Below are positions 63,335 through 64,000 of a DNA stretch of 64,000 nt, piece after piece; position 1 is the stretch's first letter; the number at the start of each line of letters is the position of its first letter. The stretch is taken from NCBI GenBank assembly GCA_033297075.1, contig MU858052.1, forward strand, positions 620,001 to 684,000. The letters are read 5' to 3'. Below the pieces are notes generated by a model. It was not told the origin of the DNA and made no database searches. It worked only from the letters and a program-made list of their open reading frames with translations. Source of the DNA: Rhypophila decipiens (taxonomy: Eukaryota; Ascomycota; Sordariomycetes; Sordariales; Naviculisporaceae). Position numbers and translations under genes: made by a program.

Positions 63335-64000
63335 TTGGCGAGGCGCGCAACGAAAGGTCGGTGTGGGCGGTGACGGTTTTCGCAAATTGAAGCAATCGTT
63401 ATCGTGGATGCAAGGGTGAAGCGACCAGACGCAACTGATCTGAGCGACAAAATACAAGAGGCCGTTTGTCAATTCGAAGCTTTCTTATTGGATCGTCAAG
63501 CTGTTCGGACGCAAGCGCAGCCTTGCTGGGCGACGTGGGAGACGCGACTGTGAGTTACGGCGCGACGAGGAAAGCCAAAGAGGCCTAACGCTAATTACCG
63601 CGCAGCTGCGCAGCAAGCATACTGTGGAGTTTAGAGCAAGCGAATCAAGCATGTAATTATAACATACTCTCCATTATCTCCAATGATGTGGGTCAATTAT
63701 TCCTGTCTTTTTTCCTTCATTAAAAAAATTAAATCTTCACTGTATCATTCACACAAATTCAATTATCTCTTGAAAATTCAAGTCCCAAGATTGTGTGGGA
63801 CGCTGGCTGGAATTTGCACTGTGCTTTAATTCCCGAACTGGGCCCCGCACGTGAACTGGTGTGGAGGGACGCGTTAGGACCCACTCTTGGAAACCCATAG
63901 CGACCTTTCCTGTTTTGGAGAGAATCAAAACAATGCCTAGCCGTGTTCGGTGCCCTGAATTAACAACACCCACAACTTCCCCTTGCCATGTCACCGTCTG
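63335..64000. other. RAD18 promoter and right edge
   Basis: No gene supported. ACGCG at 63542..63546 and AT-rich sequence from 63640 to 63780. A gene may begin beyond the edge. Confidence 0.5.

Overview
The window is nuclear DNA of a filamentous ascomycete (Pezizomycotina). A Sordariomycete is my best guess, but it is inferred from gene content and intron style and not proven. Genes lie on both strands as single transcription units. Most carry short introns (about 45-110 nt) with GT donors, CTAAC/CTGAC-type branch points and YAG acceptors. The set includes proteins typical of moulds: a Ca2+-binding alternative NADH dehydrogenase, an AreB-type GATA factor, a Zn2Cys6 regulator and a secreted chitin-deacetylase-like enzyme. 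I built 26 gene models and one broken gene. Exon joins were checked by reading-frame arithmetic and by family motifs, not by transcripts.

Layout. 0-9 kb: the N-terminus of an unrecognised protein runs off the left edge. Next come ATP synthase subunit f (ATP17) and complex I NDUFS4, divergent from one 394-bp promoter, then GID8 flanked by copies of a 22-bp repeat, then uridine kinase/UPRT (URK1). 9-19 kb: external NADH dehydrogenase, NOP53, the Rab GTPase YPT6, a 2.5-kb gene-free stretch with degenerate repeats, and RLP24. 19-23 kb: a lineage-specific-looking gene broken by an in-frame TGA and a frameshift, then a short catalase-related heme enzyme. 23-31 kb: MCM6, histone acetyltransferase ESA1 and exonuclease REX4. 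30-46 kb: a cyclopropane-fatty-acid-synthase-like methyltransferase, RNase H2 subunit C, a PLP aminotransferase, the GATA factor, KRR1, a medium-chain reductase and a small secreted cysteine-rich protein. 47-55 kb (gene-sparse, accessory in character): a three-repeat chitin-deacetylase-like secreted protein, a Zn2Cys6 regulator and a phytanoyl-CoA-dioxygenase-like enzyme. 56-64 kb: TRAPPIII subunit TRS85, ESCRT-III-like CHM7 and RAD18.

Shared functions. Three neighbours serve mitochondrial respiration (ATP17, NDUFS4, NDE1). Four act in ribosome or rRNA processing (NOP53, RLP24, REX4, KRR1). Three serve DNA replication or damage tolerance (MCM6, RNase H2C, RAD18), and all three have ACGCG-type elements upstream. 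The best leads are the ACGCG cluster at MCM6, the 22-bp repeat family, the ATP17/NDUFS4 promoter, the broken 19.8-kb gene, the multi-start GATA locus and the 45.7-55 kb accessory segment. I saw no CRISPR array, rRNA operon, convincing tRNA, intact transposon or clearly novel multi-gene system.
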